Below are positions 24,503-33,158 of a stretch of DNA of 33,158 nt, piece after piece. Position 1 is the first letter of the stretch; every line of letters starts with the position of its first letter. The notes beneath the pieces were generated by a model, which was given only the letters and a program-made list of their open reading frames with translations, made no database searches and was not told the origin of the DNA. The position numbers were made by a program, and so were the translations under genes. This stretch comes from an uncultured Propionibacteriaceae bacterium (GTDB lineage Bacteria; Actinomycetota; Actinomycetes; Propionibacteriales; Propionibacteriaceae): NCBI GenBank assembly GCA_902805915.1, contig CADCUO010000243.1, positions 1 to 33,158 of the forward strand, read 5' to 3'.

Positions 24503-25285
24503 ATGAGAATCGTCGTCTTGGTCAAGTACGTACCCGACGCGACCGGGGAGCGCAGCTTCGCCGCCGACGGCACCGTGGACCGGGCAGCCGCGGATGGTCT
24601 GTTGTCGGAGCTGGACGAGTACGCGATCGAACAGGCGCTGCAGCTCGCCGACCAGGCCGACGATGTGGAGGTGGTGGCGATGACACTGGGACCTGACGAC
24701 GCAGTCGCCGCTCTCAAGCGTTCCCTGCAGATGGGCGCCTCTGCCGGCATCCACATCAACGATGACGCTGTGCATGGCTCTGATGCGCTGGCCACCAGTG
24801 CGGTGCTCGCGGCGGCTATTACCAAGGCAGCCCCGGACCTAGTCATCTGCGGGATGGCCTCCACGGACGGCTCCATGGGGGTCATCCCCGCGATGATCGC
24901 CGAACGGCTCGGTTGGCCGGCCCTGACCTTTGGCGCGACGCTGTCGGTCCAGGGCGAGACGGTCTCGATCCGGCGCGACGGTGACGTTGCCAGCCAGACG
25001 ATCGAAGCCAGCATGCCGGCGGTGGTGAGGGTCACCGACCAGTCGGGTGAGCCGCGCTACCCATCCATGAAGGGCATCCTGGCTGCCAAGAAGAAGTCGG
25101 TGGAGGAGTGGACTCTGGCCGGACTCGGTCTGCAGCCGGCCGAGGTGGGCCTGGCCGCTGCCTGGACCACCGTGTTGGAGGTCACCCCCCGCCCACCCAA
25201 GCCCGCTGGACGGGTCGTACCAGACTCAGACGGGGCCGGCACCAGTGCACTGGTCGACTTCCTGTCCACCGGCAAGTACATCTGA
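24503..25285 (+). CDS. etfB: Electron transfer flavoprotein, beta subunit
   Basis: A 260-residue protein (FixA/EtfB). It pairs with EtfA to carry electrons from acyl-CoA dehydrogenases to the quinone pool through ETF dehydrogenase. It opens MRIVVLVKYVPD, has LDEYAIEQALQLAD, VVAMTLGPDDAVAALKRSLQ in outline (MTLGPDDA) and the AMP-binding region with DLVICGMASTDGSMGVIP; the typical signature SMKGILAAKKK follows. The start ATG at 24503 is preceded by a weak GAGTGAG. EtfA follows 23 nt later, so the pair is one operon. The same gene order is found in mycobacteria (fixA-fixB). Confidence 0.93.
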   Translation: MRIVVLVKYVPDATGERSFAADGTVDRAAADGLLSELDEYAIEQALQLADQADDVEVVAMTLGPDDAVAALKRSLQMGASAGIHINDDAVHGSDALATSAVLAAAITKAAPDLVICGMASTDGSMGVIPAMIAERLGWPALTFGATLSVQGETVSIRRDGDVASQTIEASMPAVVRVTDQSGEPRYPSMKGILAAKKKSVEEWTLAGLGLQPAEVGLAAAWTTVLEVTPRPPKPAGRVVPDSDGAGTSALVDFLSTGKYI

Positions 25286-25308
25286 GCCAGGTCCGAGAGG
25301 GAGCTGAC

Positions 25309-26256
25309 ATGTCACAGGTTCTGGTCGTTGTGGAGCACAGCGGCGGTGTGGTCGCCAAGCCAGCGCTGGAGCTGCTTACCATCGCCCGCAGAATCGGCGA
25401 GCCGATCGCGGTGGTCCTCGGCGGAGGCGCGGAGCAGGCAGCCGCGACGCTCGCGCAGTACGGCGCCCGCAGGGTCCTGTCGGTGGACGCCCCCGCGTTC
25501 GAGAGCTTCCTGGTGGCTCCCAAGGCGGAGGCGCTCGCCCAGGTCGCCGAAGCCGTCCAGCCCGGCGCCGTGCTGTTCACCTCCACGCTTGAGTCGAAGG
25601 AGGTGGCCGCCCGGCTGGCCATCAAGATCGGCGCCGGCCTCATCACCGACGCCACCGACGTACGCAGCGACCAGACCACCATCCAGACCGTCTTCGCCGG
25701 CAACTGGAGCGCCCACGCGCAGGTCCGGACTGGCGTACCGGTGATTACGGTAAAGCCCAACTCGGCGCCCGCCGAGCCGGCTCCGACCGAGACTGTCGTC
25801 GAGCCGGTGGGGGTGTCGATCTCCGACGCCGCGAAGACGGCTCGAATCGTCGCTTCGGAGCCGAAGAGAGCCAGCGGACGTCCGGATCTCACCGAAGCGG
25901 CGATCGTGGTGTCCGGCGGTCGGGGCACCGGCGGAGACTTCGCAGCTGTGGAAGCGCTCGCGGACGCCCTCGGCGCGGCAGTTGGCGCGTCCCGGGCTGC
26001 GGTTGACTCCGGCTGGTATCCCCACTCCTACCAGGTGGGCCAGACCGGCAAGACCGTGTCACCGCAGCTCTACATCGCTGCCGGGATCTCAGGGGCCATC
26101 CAGCACCGTGCCGGGATGCAGACGTCCAGGGCTATCGTTGCGATCAACAAGGATCCGGAAGCGCCGATCTTCGCGTTCGCAGATCTCGGTGTTGTCGGCG
26201 ACCTGCACACCGTGCTGCCCGCCGTCACCGCCGAGGTTGCAGCCCGAAAGAGCTGA
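25309..26256 (+). CDS. etfA: Electron transfer flavoprotein, alpha subunit
   Basis: A 315-residue protein (FixB/EtfA). It binds FAD with its C-terminal domain, where [31 protein letters not shown] (in outline QVGQTGKTV and SGAIQH) and [20 protein letters not shown] are the usual cofactor motifs. The N-terminal domain starts [12 protein letters not shown]. An acidic linker lies at about residues 150-165. Start ATG 25309 has a GAGAGGGAG site. The next gene begins 10 nt after its stop, so translation is probably linked with the cysteine desulfurase gene. Confidence 0.93.
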   Translation: MSQVLVVVEHSGGVVAKPALELLTIARRIGEPIAVVLGGGAEQAAATLAQYGARRVLSVDAPAFESFLVAPKAEALAQVAEAVQPGAVLFTSTLESKEVAARLAIKIGAGLITDATDVRSDQTTIQTVFAGNWSAHAQVRTGVPVITVKPNSAPAEPAPTETVVEPVGVSISDAAKTARIVASEPKRASGRPDLTEAAIVVSGGRGTGGDFAAVEALADALGAAVGASRAAVDSGWYPHSYQVGQTGKTVSPQLYIAAGISGAIQHRAGMQTSRAIVAINKDPEAPIFAFADLGVVGDLHTVLPAVTAEVAARKS

Positions 26257-26266
26257 GGAGAAGCCC

Positions 26267-27439
26267 GTGTTGCGCGTCTATCTCGACCACGCCGCCACCA
26301 CGCCGATGCTGCCGGCGGCGATTGAAGCGATGCAGCGCGAGCTCGTCCGGGTCGGCAACGCCTCGTCGCTGCACGGCTCCGGTCGGGCTGCCCGGCGGGT
26401 CGTGGAGGAGTCGAGGGAGGCCATCGCCGGCTGTGTCGGAGCGCGCCCGGCCGAGGTGATCTTCACCTCGGGTGGCACGGAGTCGGACAACCTAGCGGTC
26501 AAGGGATCGTTCTGGTCCACGCGGGCCGCCGATCCACGCCGCCGCCGCATCGTGGTCAGCACCATCGAGCACCATGCCGTGCTGGACTCCGCCGGCTGGC
26601 TGGCCCAGGCCGAGGGAGCAGTCGTGGACTGGCTAGACGTCGACGAGCAGGGGATGATCCACCCCGCGCAGCTCACCCGGCTGGGCGGCGACGACGTGGC
26701 GACCGTGTCGGTGATGTGGGCGAACAACGAGGTCGGCGCTGTCCAACCCGTTCAGCAGGTCGCGGCCTGGGCCAGGTTGGTCGGTGCCCGCTCGCATTCC
26801 GATGCTGTGCAGGCGGTCGGTCGGATCCCGGTGGACTTCGCCGCCAGCGGGCTGGATCTGCTGACCTTCACCGCCCACAAGCTCGGCGGACCGTACGGCG
26901 TCGGCGCACTGCTGGCCAGGCGAGAGGTTGCATTGACCTCGGTCTCCCACGGTGGCGGCCAGGAGCGCGACATCCGCTCCGGCACGTTCAACGTAGCGGC
27001 CATCGCCGGCTTCGCGGCCGCGGTGCAGCAGGCGACAGCGAACCAGGCTGCGGAGTCGGCTCGGCTGCGGGGACTCCGGCGACGCCTGCTGGGTGGGATC
27101 AGCGCCGCCGTGCCCGACGCGGTCCCCAACGGGCCCGCCGACGAGGAGAACGCGCTGCCGGGTGTCGTCAACGTCAGCTTCCCCGGCTGCGACGCCGACG
27201 CGGCGCTGATGCTGCTCGACGCCGCCGGGATCGACAGCTCAACCGGCTCGGCGTGTACGGCAGGGGTGTCCCAGGGCAGCCACGTACTGGTCGCGATGGG
27301 ACGCTCCGACGCTGTTGCCCGGTCGTCGCTGCGGTTCTCCCTCGGGCACTCCTCCAGCCAAGCCGATGTCGACTCGCTGCTGGCGGCGCTGCCCGAAGCG
27401 GTCCGCCGGGCCCGGCTGGCCGGCACCCTGGCACGCTGA
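26267..27439 (+). CDS. iscS: Cysteine desulfurase
   Basis: A 390-residue class V aminotransferase-fold enzyme that takes sulfur from cysteine as a persulfide. It begins [10 protein letters not shown], carries the PLP lysine K205 ([11 protein letters not shown]), the PLP-binding STIEHHAV (H-rich motif) and the persulfide cysteine C330 (STGSACTAG). The GTG at 26267 has GAGGAG 6 nt before it, in the etfA-desulfurase junction. It is followed by mnmA, a consumer of this sulfur, as in many actinobacteria. Gene symbol is by family resemblance; it could equally be named nifS-like. Confidence 0.9.
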   Translation: MLRVYLDHAATTPMLPAAIEAMQRELVRVGNASSLHGSGRAARRVVEESREAIAGCVGARPAEVIFTSGGTESDNLAVKGSFWSTRAADPRRRRIVVSTIEHHAVLDSAGWLAQAEGAVVDWLDVDEQGMIHPAQLTRLGGDDVATVSVMWANNEVGAVQPVQQVAAWARLVGARSHSDAVQAVGRIPVDFAASGLDLLTFTAHKLGGPYGVGALLARREVALTSVSHGGGQERDIRSGTFNVAAIAGFAAAVQQATANQAAESARLRGLRRRLLGGISAAVPDAVPNGPADEENALPGVVNVSFPGCDADAALMLLDAAGIDSSTGSACTAGVSQGSHVLVAMGRSDAVARSSLRFSLGHSSSQADVDSLLAALPEAVRRARLAGTLAR

Positions 27440-27557
27440 ACCGCTGCTCGGTGAAGGTTCGGCGGCGCAGAGTTCGTCCGGGTGGGGTGCGGGCATTACC
27501 GTTGGACGCTGTGGTCGGCTCCGATCCGACTGACGCCTGACACTGAGGATGTAAACG

Positions 27558-28631
27558 ATGAAGGTTCTGGCCGCCATGTCCGGTGGAGTCGATTCCGCTG
27601 TCGCTGCCGCGCGCGCAGTGGACGCCGGCCACGACGTGACCGGAGTCCACCTCGCGCTGTCCAAGAACCCGCAGTCCTTCCGCAGCGGGGCCCGAGGATG
27701 CTGCTCGAAGGAGGACGCCGCCGACGCCCGCCGGGCAGCCGATGTGCTCGGCATCCCCTTTTACGTCTGGGATCTCTCCGACCGGTTCGCAGCAGACGTG
27801 GTCGACAACTTCGTCGCCGAGTACGCGGCCGGGCGTACCCCGAACCCCTGCCTGCGCTGCAACGAGAAGATCAAGTTCGCGGCGGTGCTGGAACGTGCAG
27901 TCGCGCTCGGCTTCGACGCCGTCTGCACCGGCCACTACGCCCGGCTGGTCCGTTCCGACAACGGGGTGGCCATGTATCGATCCGCGGACGCCGAAAAGGA
28001 CCAGTCGTACGTGCTCGGCGTCCTGACCGCGGCTCAGCTGGCCCGTTCGGTCTTCCCCCTGGGTGGCGCACTGAAGTCCGAGGTCCGGGCGGAGGCCGAG
28101 CAGCGCGGACTGCTCGTCGCCAACAAGCCCGACAGCCACGACATCTGCTTCATCGCCGACGGCGACACCGCGGGGTTCCTTTCGCGCCGGCTGGGGTCGG
28201 CTCCCGGTGACATCGTCGACGCCGACGGGGCCAAGGTGGGAGACCACTCCGGCTCTCACCAGTTCACCATCGGCCAGCGGCGCGGTCTTCGGCTCGGAGT
28301 GCCGGCCGTGGACGGGAGGCCGCGGTACGTACTCGACATCTCACCCGTCACCAACACCGTCACCGTCGGGCCACAGGAGGCGCTGGATGTCAGCTCCATC
28401 GTCGCCGGCGCACCCACCTGGACCGGCGAGCCGATCACCGGTTCCTGGACCGGCCTGGTGCAGGTCCGCGCCCACGGCAGCGCGATGCCTGCCCGCGTGC
28501 TCGCTGCTGCTGATCAGCTCGAGGTGATCCTGGAAGCGCCCGCCGCCGGCATCGCCCCCGGGCAGGCCGTGGTTCTCTACGAGGACGACCGGGTGGTCGG
28601 CAGCGCAACCATCATCAGGACCGGCTCGTGA
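27558..28631 (+). CDS. mnmA: tRNA-specific 2-thiouridylase
   Basis: A 357-residue enzyme that thiolates uridine 34 of tRNAs for Lys, Glu and Gln, using sulfur from a cysteine desulfurase. The PP-loop SGGVDS is at residues 8-13. The catalytic cysteine pair is C101 ([12 protein letters not shown]) and C197 ([10 protein letters not shown]), equivalent to Cys102 and Cys199 in E. coli. The target-binding domain contains [12 protein letters not shown]. The ATG at 27558 has GAGG 9 nt upstream. Its last bases overlap the next gene (GTGA at 28628). Confidence 0.94.
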   Translation: MKVLAAMSGGVDSAVAAARAVDAGHDVTGVHLALSKNPQSFRSGARGCCSKEDAADARRAADVLGIPFYVWDLSDRFAADVVDNFVAEYAAGRTPNPCLRCNEKIKFAAVLERAVALGFDAVCTGHYARLVRSDNGVAMYRSADAEKDQSYVLGVLTAAQLARSVFPLGGALKSEVRAEAEQRGLLVANKPDSHDICFIADGDTAGFLSRRLGSAPGDIVDADGAKVGDHSGSHQFTIGQRRGLRLGVPAVDGRPRYVLDISPVTNTVTVGPQEALDVSSIVAGAPTWTGEPITGSWTGLVQVRAHGSAMPARVLAAADQLEVILEAPAAGIAPGQAVVLYEDDRVVGSATIIRTGS

Positions 28632-29614
28632 ACCCCGTCCGTAGTACGGGCATCGGCTCCTGGCCGGGCGTCGATATGGCGCAGGCGCTGAAGATCACGT
28701 TCGCCGAGTGCCCCGACATGCCTTATCTGCCGGAGCTTCCCGCCCGGGGACCGCACGCGGCGATGATCGGGCGGGCGACCGCGCTGCTCGCTGGCATGGC
28801 GGTCGACCTGCAACCAGCCGGCTGGCGGCTGACCGACGCACCTGGCCGGGACCAGCGGCGGGCCAGGTCCACCTTGCGCGAAGATCTCGACCTGCTGGAG
28901 GAGATGGCGCAAGGCTATGCCGGAGTGATCAAGTACTCCGTGGCCGGCCCGTGGACGCTCGCCGCGACGATGGAGCGTCCTCGGGGCGACCGCGTTGTCG
29001 CCGACCGGGGCGCCCGTCGCGACCTTGGTCAGTCCCTGTCCGAGGGTCTGGTCCAGCTGGTCGGTGAGATGACCCGACGGCTGCCGGAGACCACCGCACT
29101 GGTGCAGCTCGATGAACCGATGATGCCCGCGGTGTACACCGGATCGGTCCGGACCGCCAGTGGGTTGTCCCAGCACGCGCCGGTCGATCGCGCCGAGCTG
29201 AGCGGAGCCATCGGGTACCTGGTCGAACAGCTGGGGACCGATGTCGGAGTTGTGGTGCACTGCTGTGCACCACGCTTTCCGATCCAGTTGATGCAGGCTG
29301 CCGGGGTTCGCGGTGTGTTCGCAGACATCGACCAGCTCTCCACCGCAGACTGGGATTTGGTCGGGGAGGGTCTGGAACAAGGCCTGGAGGTGGGGATGGG
29401 CGCCATGCCAGCGGGCGGGACACTGTCTGCGGACGAGGTCGCTGAGCGGGCGCTGCGGCCGATCCGGGTGCTCGAGGTGGATCCGTCCGCCGCCCGCCAG
29501 CTGGTCGTCACGCCGGCCTGTGGCTTGGCCGGACTCAGCCATGACGCTGCACTGCAGGCGATCCGTGCAGTGCGGACCGCCGCCGGGATCGTTACCGAGC
29601 AGCTCGCGGAGTAG
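28628..29614 (+). CDS. MetE-like (cobalamin-independent methionine synthase C-terminal domain) protein
   Basis: A 328-residue protein with the C-terminal barrel of MetE only. It begins with TGIGSWPG and has VAGPWTLA and VQLDEPMM. The putative zinc ligands are H211 and C213 (VHCCAPR) and C298 (TPACGLAG), equivalent to the His, Cys and Cys of MetE; whether a fourth ligand is present is unclear. In mycobacteria a homologue (Rv3015c) stands in the same position between the mnmA and ligA genes. It lacks the N-terminal half of MetE, so the methyl donor is probably not folate polyglutamate. The GTG start overlaps the mnmA stop, so translation is coupled. Confidence 0.75.
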   Translation: MNPVRSTGIGSWPGVDMAQALKITFAECPDMPYLPELPARGPHAAMIGRATALLAGMAVDLQPAGWRLTDAPGRDQRRARSTLREDLDLLEEMAQGYAGVIKYSVAGPWTLAATMERPRGDRVVADRGARRDLGQSLSEGLVQLVGEMTRRLPETTALVQLDEPMMPAVYTGSVRTASGLSQHAPVDRAELSGAIGYLVEQLGTDVGVVVHCCAPRFPIQLMQAAGVRGVFADIDQLSTADWDLVGEGLEQGLEVGMGAMPAGGTLSADEVAERALRPIRVLEVDPSAARQLVVTPACGLAGLSHDAALQAIRAVRTAAGIVTEQLAE

Positions 29615-29663
29615 ATCCCCGCGAGCGGGTCAGCCGAAGCGTGGCGCGGGCGAACGTGACAGC

Positions 29664-30302
29664 ATGACAGGCATGAGTGCGGCCAAGTACGTCCCAGCGG
29701 AAGCCGACATCCCAGCCCTGCGGGAGGCAGCCAAGGGCTGTCGAGGGTGTGAGCTGTGGGAGCCCGCGACCCAGGTGGTCTTCTCGGCCGGCAACCCCAA
29801 CGCCAAGCTGATGCTGGTGGGTGAGCAGCCCGGAGATGTCGAGGACCAGCGTGGGCTACCGTTCGTCGGACCGGCTGGCCAGCTCCTGCAGCGGGCACTG
29901 GCCGACGCGGCCATTGCCACGTCCGACGTGTACGTCACCAACGCCGTCAAGCACTTCCGGTTCACCGTGAAGGGAAAGCGTCGCATCCACGCCACCCCAC
30001 AGGTTTCGCACATCAAGGCGTGCCGCCCGTGGTTGGACGCCGAGCTTCGCCAGGTCCAACCGGGGCTGGTCGTCCTGTTGGGAGCGACAGCGGCCAAGGC
30101 GCTGCTGGGCAACGACTTCCGGATCACCCGGGATCGGGGGCACCTGATCGAGGTTGAGATGGCGGGTGCTCCGCTCCGGCTGCTGGCCACCGCCCATCCC
30201 TCCGCGGTCCTTCGTACCACCGAGGGCCCTGAGCGGGCTCAGGCGTACCAGGATCTCGTCACCGATCTCACCACGGCGGCTGCCCTGGCGAGGCCGACCT
30301 GA
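29664..30302 (+). CDS. udgX: UdgX-type uracil-DNA glycosylase
   Basis: A 212-residue member of the UDG superfamily. It has the N-terminal cysteines C26 and C29 (CRGCEL), motif GEQPGDVEDQRGLPFVGPAG in outline (GEQPG, residues 53-57), TNAVKHFRF, the R-loop KRRIH at 105-109, and HPSAVLR near the end. KRRIH is the hallmark of UdgX: in M. smegmatis UdgX the histidine of this loop (His109) forms a lasting covalent bond with uracil-DNA, and here the histidine is also residue 109. C120 (ACRPWL) completes the visible cysteines; the position of the third cysteine in family 4 enzymes is a histidine (VKH). The start could be ATG 29664 or 29673. Confidence 0.88.
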   Translation: MTGMSAAKYVPAEADIPALREAAKGCRGCELWEPATQVVFSAGNPNAKLMLVGEQPGDVEDQRGLPFVGPAGQLLQRALADAAIATSDVYVTNAVKHFRFTVKGKRRIHATPQVSHIKACRPWLDAELRQVQPGLVVLLGATAAKALLGNDFRITRDRGHLIEVEMAGAPLRLLATAHPSAVLRTTEGPERAQAYQDLVTDLTTAAALARPT

Positions 30303-32687
<2,385 letters not shown>

Positions 32688-32748
32688 TTAGTGACCGGCT
32701 TGCAGCGTATCTGCGGCCCGGCGATGTGCGGCGGGTACCTCAACGAGA

Positions 32749-32781
32749 AGTCCAGCCATCCCCGCAGGGGATGGCTGGACT
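32749..32781 (+). terminator. 15-bp stem hairpin after ligA
   Basis: AGTCCAGCCATCCCC (32749-32763), a 3-nt loop, then its exact reverse complement (32767-32781). A 15-bp perfect stem 62 nt downstream of the ligA stop is a strong candidate for its terminator. No T-run follows, as is common in actinobacteria. It could also act on a transcript from the minus strand. Confidence 0.7.
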
Positions 32782-32851
32782 CTGTGCAGTAAGGCTCTAC
32801 CAGCGTTCGGTCAGGGCCTCGACATCACATCACCGCTGATCGGGACGCCGG

Positions 32852-33158
32852 CTAGTCGACGTCCACCAGCTTATCGATGCTGGATGCACTGAGAGTCTGA
32901 GCTGGGACGGTGTAGATGCGTCTTGAATGGTTAGAACGAATATTCTTGATGTTGGTTGCATAAGCGTTGTAAGAAACCGTGTCGGCGAGACGGTGGACGA
33001 TCTCGTTATTGTTCCTGGTGCTGTTCACTGTGAAGTTCTGGGATCCGGTATATACCAACTTGGAACGTGTGTTCCCGCTCCACGTACCGTTGATAGTGAG
33101 AGCTTTGTGATGTACGAAGAGGTACGCCACACCATTCTTGTCCTTATCGTGCAACGCG
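32852..33158 (-). CDS. Phospholipase-D-like domain protein, C-terminal fragment
   Basis: The frame is open from the window edge to a TAG at 32852-32854 and gives about 102 residues; the 5' part is outside. The sequence VHHKALTING carries an HxK motif (H then K two later) followed by LTI and Asn, where the PLD family has Asp, so the HxKx4D motif is altered to HxKx4N. Downstream, LVYTGSQNFT and NNNEIVHRL match the second half of PLD domains (GS/GG-N motif and E/D-rich strand). Base composition is visibly more AT-rich than the rest of the window and the codons are not GC-biased, which suggests recent acquisition. Confidence 0.6.
   Translation of the reverse strand, partial: ALHDKDKNGVAYLFVHHKALTINGTWSGNTRSKLVYTGSQNFTVNSTRNNNEIVHRLADTVSYNAYATNIKNIRSNHSRRIYTVPAQTLSASSIDKLVDVD

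Noticed and set aside
27440-27557. Small gene or regulatory RNA between the cysteine desulfurase gene and mnmA
   Set aside because: Only a 5-bp stem (GTCGG/CCGAC) is visible and no coding frame with a good start. Most likely a simple leader or promoter region of mnmA.

Overview
This 33 kb window is high-GC, densely packed actinobacterial chromosome. Its gene content (coenzyme-B12 acyl-CoA mutase with a MeaB-type chaperone, GlgE/Mak/GlgB glycogen enzymes, an etf-iscS-mnmA-ligA block, UdgX) and its apparent use of leaderless starts suggest a member of the Propionibacteriales or a neighbouring order. The taxon is an inference from gene families, not from a marker search.

Layout. 1-2903: the end of a MeaB-like GTPase gene, a small membrane protein with a bacterial PH-domain protein, a MarR regulator, then on the minus strand a SIS-domain protein and a universal-stress-like protein. 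3058-4758: icmA, the large subunit of isobutyryl-CoA mutase. 4781-6273: an alpha/beta hydrolase divergent from a WYL regulator. 6290-10479: a membrane-anchored protein with a degenerate sigma-factor N-terminus sits behind pgm (phosphoglucomutase), divergent from a thioredoxin-fold/TPR protein. 10501-23318: a glycogen and alpha-glucan cluster. The minus-strand operon glgE > mak > glgB > GNAT-NUDIX diverges from glgP (plus), followed by an esterase and glgX (both minus). 23588-24388: enoyl-CoA hydratase. 24503-32687: etfB, etfA, a cysteine desulfurase, mnmA, a MetE-like protein, udgX and ligA, an arrangement largely shared with mycobacteria. The last 300 bp carry the end of an unusually AT-rich phospholipase-D-like gene.

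How the genes work together. Mak makes maltose 1-phosphate, GlgE extends glucan with it, GlgB branches, GlgP and GlgX degrade, and Pgm links glucose 1-phosphate to glycolysis. The etf genes and enoyl-CoA hydratase belong to acyl-CoA oxidation, and IcmA links branched and linear C4 acyl-CoAs. The cysteine desulfurase can supply sulfur to MnmA for tRNA thiolation. UdgX and LigA are DNA repair enzymes.

Most striking points: glgE is interrupted by a single in-frame TAG codon just before its catalytic residues; no treS lies in the glgE-mak gap, where only a 16-codon reading frame overlaps the mak start; GlgB has a ~176-residue Ala/Lys-rich tail; ligA has an in-frame 18-bp minisatellite near its 5' end; and at least five genes have a TANNNT box 6-7 nt before the start codon, as expected for leaderless mRNAs.
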